Source: Okeania sp. KiyG1
GTDB taxonomy: Bacteria > Cyanobacteriota > Cyanobacteriia > Cyanobacteriales > Microcoleaceae
NCBI RefSeq assembly: GCF_014132355.1
Contig: NZ_BLZO01000185.1
Location: forward strand, 1-64,000
Length of the DNA stretch: 64,000 nt
Reading direction: 5' to 3'
Shown here: piece after piece, positions 45,970 through 54,276 of the stretch
How positions within the stretch are numbered: position 1 is the stretch's first letter
Layout: each line of letters opens with the position of its first letter
Notes under the pieces: generated by a model
Database searches by the model: none
What the model was told of the DNA's origin: nothing
What the model saw: only the letters and a program-made list of their open reading frames with translations
Translations under genes and position numbers: made by a program

Positions 45970-47072
45970 GGGGAAAGAATTGATGAATAAAAGTGGAATG
46001 ATTGATTTTATTTTTTACAGCAGATTTCGGGCAAATGATGTACAGGGTGAATGGTGAAAATATTGCAATGCGGGCATCTGGCCCGCTTCGGGGTGTGCCT
46101 CATAACAGCGGAAAGTGCTGTATTATTGAATGTGTCTAATGTAAGTAAGCTAATTTGTCTAATTGGATACAGATGCAATTACGTCATTTAAGTTATTAGA
46201 CATCTCCAGAAAAGAGGCAGTAGGCAGTAGGCAGTAGGGACGTTGCATGCAACGTCCCTACAGAGAAATAATTGATGATTTCTGTGTGAGAATTGATTTT
46301 ATTTTTGATTTTTGGAGATGTCTATTAGTTAGCCTCCTATGGTCAGAGCTATGCTAACAGTACCGACTGCTGAGGTGCTTATTTAATGGGCGTTGCTGAA
46401 TTGAAGTATGAATATGCGATTGTTTGGTTCTCGCCTTCGCCCCCGCGCATCCCCCATTCAACAAAAAGCGAAGCAACATCTGGCTTCCCATCGTTCAAAA
46501 GCGCAGCATCCTCTGGCTTTCCCCGTTCAACAAAAAGCGAAGCAACATCTGGCTTCCCCCTTTCCAAGGGGGACGGGAGGGGGATTCTAAGGGGGACGGG
46601 AGGGGGATTCCAAGAGGGACGGGAGGGGGATAAAACGGGGGACTTTTAGAGTTTTATTCCCCCCAATGCGTGGGGGGTTAGGGGAGCTTGCATCATACCC
46701 AGAATCAGCAACGCCATTTAATGTTTACTACAAATAATTGATATGGAGATAGCATATATGGCTAAATTTATCTGAAATATATATATAATCTTATGTTACA
46801 AATGATAATAAAATCAAATAGGAAAACTTCTGATTATTATCACATTACTTACTTTTTTCAAGTAGTAAAACTTGTAAAAACTGACTTGAATAAAAAACTC
46901 ACTATTGATTTTTAATTATTTAGTTTTACTTATAATACCTTGCCAAAAGTAAGTGTGTTAAACTATAAAACTAGAAGGTAACTTCCCCAAAAGCACAAAA
47001 AATCCACGAATCGGTAAAAGTGAGAATCGGGGAGTTAATTTCTAGAAGAATTTAAAAAAATTAAGAGGTATT
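45970..47072. repeat. Spacer with REP and a 330-bp element
   Basis: 46020-46110 carries a GGCATCTGGCCCGC-type element and 46205-46260 a GGCAGTAGGCAGTAGG array plus GTTGCATGCAACGTCCC palindrome. 46385-46715 is the reversed copy of the 23586-23832 element, longer through added GGGACGGGAGGGGGAT blocks. The open frames over it are repeat readings. The last 350 bp are AT-rich with nothing recognised. Confidence 0.7.
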
Positions 47073-47291
47073 ATGAGCCAAAAGGTTATACACCAGATGG
47101 AAAAATTTCAGCGTCAGGTGAATTCCCTCGTAGAATCTAATATAATCAAGCCAACAGATAGTATCTGGAAAATAGCCCTACTTTTTGGGGATAAGTGGCC
47201 TTATTGGAAAAAGCAACTTCAAGACTTTGATTTTTCTATGCAAGATCCAATAGGTGAAATTTTGGTTGTAGAGGTGTGGGAAGAAGATTAG
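47073..47291 (+). CDS. Small unknown protein
   Basis: A 72-residue soluble, Lys/Glu/Trp-rich protein (MSQKVIHQMEKFQRQVNSLV ... VVEVWEED) that I do not recognise. A good ribosome binding site (AAGAGG, 6 bp before the ATG) and a start right after a clear AT-rich leader favour a real gene. The first 25 residues are predicted helical, and the three Trp lie in the middle and at the end. No neighbour gives a clue. Confidence 0.6.
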   Translation: MSQKVIHQMEKFQRQVNSLVESNIIKPTDSIWKIALLFGDKWPYWKKQLQDFDFSMQDPIGEILVVEVWEED

Positions 47292-48339
47292 TCTCATTTC
47301 CTAATCAAATAAGACTGATTAGGATGAATAATTCTTGAGTTTAAGCAAGAAAAATTGGTAGAATGTAGTCGATTAGCCAATATCTAGGCAATAAGGCTGA
47401 AAGTTTAGAATAATTAGGCGATCGCTCTACAAAATCAAACAAAAATCAAACAAAACTTTTTGCTTTCTAAGGCTGTAATCAGAAAACTAAATTGATACTA
47501 AAGCAATTTTAAAACCTAAAGAATGACAGTCCGAAAGTTCCCGGAAGATTTATCCCCTGCTTGAATAACTTATGCGGGTTTCAACCCGTGGTAAAAATCT
47601 ACTATACTAGAAGTAAGTAAGTAAGAACAAGGTCTGTAGTCATGACCTCTGGCTAGTTGGCGTGAGATTCACTGCACAGAGGAGACGGGGAATTAATTTC
47701 CTACGACGGCTCAAAGCAAGCAGGCAGTTCATTAATTGATAATGGATAATGGACAATTGATAATTACCTCTGGTTAAAACCTTTACGGAATTGAATATCA
47801 GGAAATATTATTTCTTTTTTCCTCTTAAAAGGGGAGGCTTTAAACCAGAATTATTTAATTATTAATTATTCGGTAAAACAGCTAGAAGATTGCTCCCACA
47901 TTTTGAGTAAAACCACTCGTGAAAGCTAAACAAAAAAAAGTAAGCTCACAGCTAGATTTCGATCTATGCCTAGGAGTGTAGAAGTTTGTTGACAGGCTTG
48001 AACCAAATATGGATTTATCCAGCTTTGCAGTGGGTTAACCACAGAATTCAGGGTGTTTTAACCCCTGGAGATGTCAATGATAACAAAATAACTGAATACA
48101 GGTTGATTAAGATTTATTAGAAACAAAATCTGCTAGTTGTTAAACTCAGAATGATTCATCTCAAGTTAAGTTCATTCCCGTAAACATAATTGCTCACTTT
48201 TGAGCGCAAACTATGTGGTTAGAGTGCAGGTTTAGTTCGTCAACAAAGCCTAGCAAACTCTGTAAATTCTTTGAGCTTAACCCTGAGAAGGTTGATTGAG
48301 TAAACATCTAAATACATTTGTTTTTTTCAGAATAGCAAA
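47292..48339. other. Spacer with MITE-A; nothing else resolved
   Basis: 47745-47880 is a MITE-A copy (AATTACCTCTGG to TTATTCGGTAA). 47565-47730 has several short stems (GCGGGTTTCAACCCG; CTCTGGCTAGTTGGCG) and GGGGAATTAATTTCC, partly like GGGGAGTTAATTTC at 47030; it could be an RNA but evidence is thin. The part before 48339 may include decayed tnpB sequence. Confidence 0.4.
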
Positions 48340-48850
48340 ATAGCCAACATCAGAAAAGATGCATTGCATAAACTTACTACCTATCTAGCTAAAAACCAAA
48401 GTCAGATAGTAATTGAAGACCTTAATGTATCAGGTATGATGTCAAATCACAAACTAGCTAAGGCTGTTGCTGACATGGAATTTTATGAGTTTCGTAGAAA
48501 GCTAGAGTAAAAATGTCAATTGTACAGCTCTAAGTTAACCATTGTTGATAGATGGTTTCCTAGTTCTAAAACTTGCTCTAGGTGTGGAACTGAATCGCGA
48601 ATCTCTGTTATTATCAGAGCGCGCAATCAAATTGCGAACACTGCTATTTTAGTTGCGATTGCTCCGCAACGCTAGTGCAAACGAGACTTGTTTGCGTAGC
48701 ATAACCTAGGAAATGCAGCATTAAATTTAGCTATGGCGGGCAGTTTGCTCCGCAACGCTAGCGCGAACCGTCCGTGTCACCCAGAGGAGCTGGATAACGC
48801 CGACGTTGCCAGTGGAATAGGGAATGGAACAGAGAATCATAGATTTATAT
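48340..48850 (+). pseudogene. tnpB: TnpB remnant
   Basis: C-terminal TnpB sequence without a start: IANIRKDALHKLTTYLAKN, then IVIEDLNVSGMMSNHKLAKA with the RuvC Glu, then FRRKLE, an in-frame TAA in place of a Tyr codon, KCQLYSSKLTIVDRWFPSSK, TCSRCG of the zinc ribbon, and NAALNLAMAG with part of the last motif. Two insertions with GCTCCGCAACGCTAG interrupt the ribbon and tail. Unlike most breaks in this window, the stop is a substitution, so this copy is dead. It belongs to a different TnpB branch than the gene at 5957. Confidence 0.85.
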
Positions 48851-49003
48851 AGATTATCATAGGTTTCTAAGAACGGCAATTATAAATACTTAAATGAGCG
48901 TCAGGAATTACTTCTAACTTCTGACTTGCGCGTAGCGCTATATCTCTACCAATAACTCAAAACCCTTGTACATACTGAGATATTTCAAGACCGATGATAT
49001 GCA

Positions 49004-50224
49004 TTAAAGGCAATCTTTTAAAGCATCTGCAAGCTCCAGAGCAGTTTGATAGCGATCGCCAGGTAATGGTTGAGTAACTTTTTCAATCACCTCTCTTAGT
49101 TGTGGTGTAATAGTGGGAACGCTTTCAATATAAAACCGATAACCATCACCACGATTATCATAGAAGTGCATCGGACTTTGAGCAGTCAACAAAAAGATCG
49201 AGGTTGCACCCACCGCATATAGATCGGATTGAGTCAAAGGTTGCCCGCGGTCTTGTTCGGGAGCGCTGTAACCTTCTGCGCCGATCCGCGTACCCAAAGG
49301 CGTTCCAATCTCTTTGACTGCCCCAAAATCTAGAACTATTATCTGATTATCGCGACGACGCACTAGAAGATTAGCAGGTTTAATATCCCGGTGAATCAGT
49401 GGAGGATCTTGTGAGTGAATATATTCTAGAACCTCGCAAGTCTGAATCATCCACTCAATTGCCTGTTTTGGCAACACCGGTCCTTGTATAGAAATACGTT
49501 TTTCCAAATCCTGACCATGAATCATTTCCATAGCCAAATATTTCTTGTCTTCTTCCACAAAAAAGTCAAAAAACTTAGGAATTCCTGAATGATTTAATGA
49601 TTTCAAAGCTCTAGCTTCTCGTTCAAATAATTCTTGAGCTTTGCGTATCTGAGCCATATCAGCATTCATTTCTTTTAAGACCACCAAAGCAGCAGCAGGT
49701 GAAGCACCTACTTGTAAACTATTGCGCTTCCGATCCCAAGCCAAATAAGTAGTACCCATGCCACCTTGACCCAATATCCGTAATACTTGATACTGACGAA
49801 TACTGCGTTCAACTTTAACTGGTTTACCACAATAAATGCAAAATAAGTTTCCTGGTGGGTTATCACCAGCTCGGGAGCAACATTGTTGAGGAGCATTAGC
49901 AGCAGATGGAACCTGAATCTGAAACTTTAAAATCGGGCCGCCTCTGGCCAACTGAATCAGGAAACCATCAGAAATAATTCCCTGAGACATCAAAACTCCA
50001 TTCACAAAGGTTCCATTTGTACCATGACTAACTAATCGCCAAATATTTCCAGATTGGGACTTTGGTATTTTGTGTAACTCCAGATGATATCGTGAGACTA
50101 AACTATCAGATAAAACAACCTGATTATCAACAGAGCGACCAATCTTAATTATTGATTCATTCTGAAAGTCCCAATTTTTTAAAGGAGTATTTTTTTGAGG
50201 ATCTAAGAGGGTTAACCTAATCAC
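49004..50224 (-). CDS. FHA-domain Ser/Thr protein kinase
   Basis: A 406-residue protein with an FHA domain first (about 20-100; IKIGRSVDNQVVLSD, SRYHLELH, GTNGTFVNG), a zinc-ribbon-like pair CC..C..C (CCSRAGDNPPGNLFCIYCGK) and a Hanks-type kinase (about 143-405). The kinase has the loop ILGQGGMGTTYLA, Lys185 region VVLKEMNAD, LIHRDIKPANLL and VLDFGAVKE. No membrane segment, so it is cytoplasmic. Its FHA domain can bind phosphothreonine on itself or partners. It lies 817 bp after the PP2C gene on the same strand, so kinase and phosphatase may regulate the same targets, perhaps including the FHA-ABC exporter. Confidence 0.92.
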   Translation of the reverse strand: MIRLTLLDPQKNTPLKNWDFQNESIIKIGRSVDNQVVLSDSLVSRYHLELHKIPKSQSGNIWRLVSHGTNGTFVNGVLMSQGIISDGFLIQLARGGPILKFQIQVPSAANAPQQCCSRAGDNPPGNLFCIYCGKPVKVERSIRQYQVLRILGQGGMGTTYLAWDRKRNSLQVGASPAAALVVLKEMNADMAQIRKAQELFEREARALKSLNHSGIPKFFDFFVEEDKKYLAMEMIHGQDLEKRISIQGPVLPKQAIEWMIQTCEVLEYIHSQDPPLIHRDIKPANLLVRRRDNQIIVLDFGAVKEIGTPLGTRIGAEGYSAPEQDRGQPLTQSDLYAVGATSIFLLTAQSPMHFYDNRGDGYRFYIESVPTITPQLREVIEKVTQPLPGDRYQTALELADALKDCL

Positions 50225-51040
50225 AATCTCTGTTTGAACTTCAAATTTTTTGTATAGCGCTATGCGCTAGGGAATAGGGGATAAAGCAAAAGTTAAAAGT
50301 TAAAAGTTAAAAGTTACAGCAGTTATTGAGTTGATGAGGTACAAAGTTTTATTGCTCTAGGGAACAGGGAACAGGGAACAGGGAACAGGGAACAGGGAAC
50401 AGGAAAGGAATAAATAGTCCAGGACTTACGCAAATTTACTTTTAAAGCACCATCTGTAGGGGCGCAATTCGGAGCTTTGCGTTAGCAAATGGCATTCGCC
50501 CTCACTATATTTAGTGTCCCGGCGTAAGTCCTGTAGTCTTATAACTGTACCCCACTATCCTTAAAAGTGCTGTAAAAGTAATCCCTGAAGCTCGTTTGAG
50601 CATTTATCAAAATAATATGGGTCGCGCAACCCCGCCTTTTAAGGCGTAATATTTTTGGAGCGGGGCTTAAATCCCCGACTTCCCCTCCCCTCCTGGGAGG
50701 GGTTAGGGGTGGGTTGGGAGGGGTTAGGGGTGGGTTAACTTCTGACTTCTGACTTCTGACTTCTGACTTCGTTAAAAATGTCGGCGTCTTTTGTTTCGAC
50801 TGCTATACCAACTCACTTCAAAAATTTCACAAATAGTTGGTCATTTCAGTTGTCAGTACCTCTGCAATAAAGAGGCTTGACATAAGGAATATTATCTTTT
50901 TTTATGCCATTGCATAATTGCGAGATGATTTTATCAGAGAGGATCAACTATAATCCCCGTGTCTCCGTGTCTCCGTGTCTCCGTGTCTCCGTGTCTCCGT
51001 GTCCCCGTGTCTCCGTGTCCCCGTGTCGGCCTCAATCATC
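50225..51040. repeat. Spacer with MITE and GTGTCTCC array
   Basis: GGGAACAGGGAACAGG array (50358-50402); 50421-50535 is an element with inverted ends CAGGACTTACGC and GCGTAAGTCCTG; GGGAGGGGTTAGGGGTGGGT twice (50695-50740); ACTTCTGACTTCTG array (50742-50770); GTGTCTCCGTGTCTCC array (50958-51026) ending close to the PP2C stop. No gene. Confidence 0.7.
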
Positions 51041-53317
51041 TCAGTATTCAGCAACGCCTTTTTGTGGCTTCACTAAAGCACGGATAACAATTGCTGTAAT
51101 GTTATCGTGACCATTATGCTGATTTGCCAAATTAATTAACTGGTTTACACCAAATTCTAAATTAGCTTGTTTGTCTAAAAGAGGTTCCAGGAGATTTTTC
51201 CAATTATTTTCCAGAAAATCATTATCTGTTAAACCATCAGATGCTATGATTATTAGACTATCCTCATCAAGCTCGAAAAATTGTACATCTGGTCTGACAA
51301 AATTTTCATCTCGCGGTCCTAAAGCTTGAGTTAATTGATAAGCATCTGGGCGACCATAAGCTATTTCTGGTTCAACCCCACGATTAATTTCTCTCTGTCC
51401 TACTTCATGGTCTAGAGTGATCTGCTCTAACCCTCCCTGACGAGAGAGACGATACAAACGACTATCACCCACATGAGCTACAGCTACTTTTGTATCGTAA
51501 ACCATTGCCATTACTAAAGTAGTACCCATCCGACTACTACCAGAACGGACTTCTTGTTGATTAATCTCGTAGATTACCTGATTTGCCTGTATAATTGCCT
51601 CACGAATTGTTTCCTCGGAGGGCAAACCTACTGACCAACTACTTTCAACTTTAAAGTATTGTTTAATAGTATCTACTGCTACTTGACTAGCTATCTCTCC
51701 GCTAGCGTGTCCTCCCATACCATCGCAGAGCACATAAAGTCCTTTAGCTTGAATAATTTTTTCGGTGGGTGTTTCTTGGTTTTCTATCTGAGTTTGAATT
51801 CCAAAAGAATCTTCATTATGGTCTCTTTGACTGCCTACATCACTTTTTCCGGAACTTTCCAAATTTACCAACTGTATTGGTAAAAGTTCAGTGTCTTGAG
51901 TTTCTATATTTTCTACTATCTGTGGGAAAGTATCATCAGTTTGCAAAACTGTAGGTGCTGATATAGGAGGTGGTTGGGGTTGTAAGTTATCTTCAGTAGT
52001 CATGAGATACGATCGCAATTGTTCAATAGTTTGTATTTTATCATCCCGCCAATCTTGCATTAAAGCTGTTACCCAACCAAACTCGGTCCGTTGAGACTGC
52101 TCAAATAACGATTGCCAGAATTTCATTAAATCTTGGAGATTTTGAGTTTCACCAGGTTTTGAGTACAGATGTTGTAACTTGATATAATTATTTTCTGTTT
52201 GACTTACCCGGATATTTTCTGATTCCATTATACTTTGGCAACAATGCCATGGTGCTAGAGCTACCCAAAGTTCGGTCATTTGCTGCAACCAGGATAAAAT
52301 TTGGAATTGGGAAAGGTGTTCGCTTCCCCAAAGGTCTACTAATAATGGCAAACTACTGTAGTCTGCTACAAGTAATATTTCTTCGTTTTGCGACCGCCAA
52401 CTATCCTGAACAGTGGGAAAGTGTTGAGGTAGTTGGGAATATAATGCTACATAAGGTTCAGCAATGGTGGGAAAAATCAATGCTTCTATCTCCGTTGTTT
52501 CTCTCTGTTGGTTTGAGGTAGGGAATTGACTTTCTTGATTTTCGTAACCCGATAATTCATTCTCTTGAGAAGTAGAAGTGGGCGGTCTAAAATTACCGGA
52601 GTTACTTCGCAACCAAGCTTTGAGGGGTGTTTGTTCTAGTGGGTTACAGTCTAGTACTTGCACTACTACCATTTCACTTTGGTTTTTTGGTGGTATAGTT
52701 TCCAATAGTTGGTAGCGCTGTTGGGAATCTAAATATTTTTCTGATGCAGTGGAGGAATTTTCTAGATCGTCATTTGGATTTGAGGATAATTTATTCTCTG
52801 TGTTTGCTGCTTCAGACATTGGACTGAGAATGTCTGCGGTAATTGATTCAGAATTATCTAACTCTTCTAATTTTTGGCATGAATCTTCAGCTTCAGTTAT
52901 TGTTTCTGGTAAAGTATCTTCTGATTCTACTTCGGCAGCAGGTTGTAGATCGACTTCTATTTTTGGCTCCAAAAGTTCGGAGGATTCTAAAATCTCTTCG
53001 GCTTCTTCTATAAGAACATCTGCTGCTGAATCCGCCGAATCTTTGGCCAGGGGACTTGCTCCAGTTATTACTTCTTCTTGCCCCATTTCCTTGAGATTAA
53101 TTTCAGGTGAGTCGGGGAGGAGAGCTTCTGCTTGAGTAATTATAATTGCCTTCCAGACTTGAGCTATATTAGCACCACAGTTGTGACATTGTTGAACGCT
53201 CAAGTACACTTGTGTTCCACATTGATGACAATTTTTGTAGGTTAGGGATGTACCACATTTTTCACAGAATTTATTCTGGTTCGGGTTTTCAAACTCACAT
53301 TCGGGACAGATGAGCAT
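51041..53317 (-). CDS. Zinc-ribbon PP2C-type protein phosphatase
   Basis: A 758-residue protein. Residues 4-50 hold two double zinc ribbons (CPECEFENPNQNKFCEKC and CHQCGTQV...CHNCG). A long acidic, low-complexity region with a middle domain follows. The C-terminal 255 residues are a complete PP2C phosphatase: DVGSQRDHNEDSFG, VLCDGMGGHASGE, VAHVGDSRLYRL, IASDGLTDN and GHDNITAIVI carry the metal-binding Asp residues. It removes phosphate from Ser/Thr of proteins, the counterpart of the kinase at 49004 downstream. Zinc-ribbon plus PP2C fusions are typical of cyanobacteria. Start at MLICPECEF agrees with the ribbon. Confidence 0.92.
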   Translation of the reverse strand: MLICPECEFENPNQNKFCEKCGTSLTYKNCHQCGTQVYLSVQQCHNCGANIAQVWKAIIITQAEALLPDSPEINLKEMGQEEVITGASPLAKDSADSAADVLIEEAEEILESSELLEPKIEVDLQPAAEVESEDTLPETITEAEDSCQKLEELDNSESITADILSPMSEAANTENKLSSNPNDDLENSSTASEKYLDSQQRYQLLETIPPKNQSEMVVVQVLDCNPLEQTPLKAWLRSNSGNFRPPTSTSQENELSGYENQESQFPTSNQQRETTEIEALIFPTIAEPYVALYSQLPQHFPTVQDSWRSQNEEILLVADYSSLPLLVDLWGSEHLSQFQILSWLQQMTELWVALAPWHCCQSIMESENIRVSQTENNYIKLQHLYSKPGETQNLQDLMKFWQSLFEQSQRTEFGWVTALMQDWRDDKIQTIEQLRSYLMTTEDNLQPQPPPISAPTVLQTDDTFPQIVENIETQDTELLPIQLVNLESSGKSDVGSQRDHNEDSFGIQTQIENQETPTEKIIQAKGLYVLCDGMGGHASGEIASQVAVDTIKQYFKVESSWSVGLPSEETIREAIIQANQVIYEINQQEVRSGSSRMGTTLVMAMVYDTKVAVAHVGDSRLYRLSRQGGLEQITLDHEVGQREINRGVEPEIAYGRPDAYQLTQALGPRDENFVRPDVQFFELDEDSLIIIASDGLTDNDFLENNWKNLLEPLLDKQANLEFGVNQLINLANQHNGHDNITAIVIRALVKPQKGVAEY

Positions 53318-53689
53318 AATAGAGAATAATTAATAATGAATAATTAATAATGAATAATTAATAATGAATAATTAATAATGAATAATTACCTTTCCTTGAA
53401 AAAAGAGGATTGACTAAGAATGAAAATTTTTCTTTATTATCCCCTTAAAAGGGCTATTCATTACCCACATCTTTCTTAACATAAAACTTGACAAAATAGA
53501 CGAGTTATGTGCGTCTCTTGGAGAGGCTTTTTTTTCAGAAAAGTGTATTGAAAAATACATTTTTTGATAACAGTAGACAAAATTATTACCTCCCACACCC
53601 CCCACACTCCCCACAAGGGTTTCAAGAGTTATGGGTAAAGCATAGTTAAAAGGGGAGGGTTTAAACTACAATTTTTCGGTAACTTGATT
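53318..53689. repeat. AATAATTAAT array and split MITE-A
   Basis: GAATAATTAATAAT repeated four times (53322-53385), then AATTACCTTTCCTTGAAAAA, GAGGATTGACTAAG and CCCCTTAAAAGGG of MITE-A; its right half (AAAAGGGGAGGGTTTAAACT ... TTTTTCGGTAA) comes only at 53648-53685 after an insertion of about 190 bp with CCCACACCCCCCACACTCCC. Confidence 0.7.
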
Positions 53690-54003
53690 TACTATTTATC
53701 TCAACGTTGGTTGAAGACCCGCGCTCTCCCGTAGGGGAGCTAGGGCATGTTTGCGCAGCATTCCGCAGGAAAAACCAATCAATCTTGCGGTTCTTACAAT
53801 AGTATGCTATGCTCAACAAAATAAGGCTGCTGGACTAGCAGTGTCAGTCTGTGGAGCGACCGTAAGACCGAAAAGAGGTTCGGCCTCGGAGGCAGGTGCT
53901 ATGTTAGCGCAGCTCCTCTGTCAAGAGGAAGCAGAAAGCCCCTATCAGTGATGTTAGGGAATCCCGCGCTGTCACGCAAGTGCAGCTTCGGGAGGATGTC
54001 AAT
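53690..54003 (+). ncRNA. Stand-alone TnpB guide-RNA-like element 1
   Basis: About 310 bp with no tnpB. It starts with CTCAACGTTGGTTGAAGACC and a hairpin CGCGCTCTCCCGTAGGGGAG (left end), runs through AGCAGTGTCAGTCTGTGGAG, GACCGAAAAGAGG and CAGCTCCTCTGTCAAGAGG, and ends in CGGGAGGATGTCAAT, the right end of TnpB elements. Read as protein the inner part resembles the tail of cyanobacterial TnpB (AVSVCGATVRPKRGSA). It is an internally deleted IS605-type element that keeps both ends and the probable guide RNA. Confidence 0.6.
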
Positions 54004-54276
54004 AACATAGTCTAGTTATATAGATTATGCTAAAACCTGACAAACAGAGTAGGAGACTGACACAGCTAAAACTGTGCATATAAATTTTTGTTTCTAGGTG
54101 TGTTGATCTCCCTATTTCCCATCTCCCCACATTCCCCTCCCTGGAGGGGTTAGGGGTGGGTATCCCTATTTCCCCATCTAATGTATGTCAGTCAACAGAG
54201 CCTTACAAATCAATGCTTTTGACTTTTGACTTTTGACTTTTGACTTACCCTGACTTTTGACTTCCGCGTAGCGGCA
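54004..54276. other. Spacer after recJ stop
   Basis: Only simple repeats: CCCCTCCCTGGAGGGGTTAG (about 54135) and TGACTTTTGACTTTTGACT (54216-54260). No gene. Confidence 0.5.

Noticed and set aside
46386..46649. Overlapping frames in the 46.4-kb element
   Set aside because: All frames are readings of a dispersed repeat shared with 23586-23832, with no start signal or known domain.
47565..47730. Possible structured RNA
   Set aside because: A few short stems are visible, but no known family could be matched and there is no second copy in the window to test pairing.
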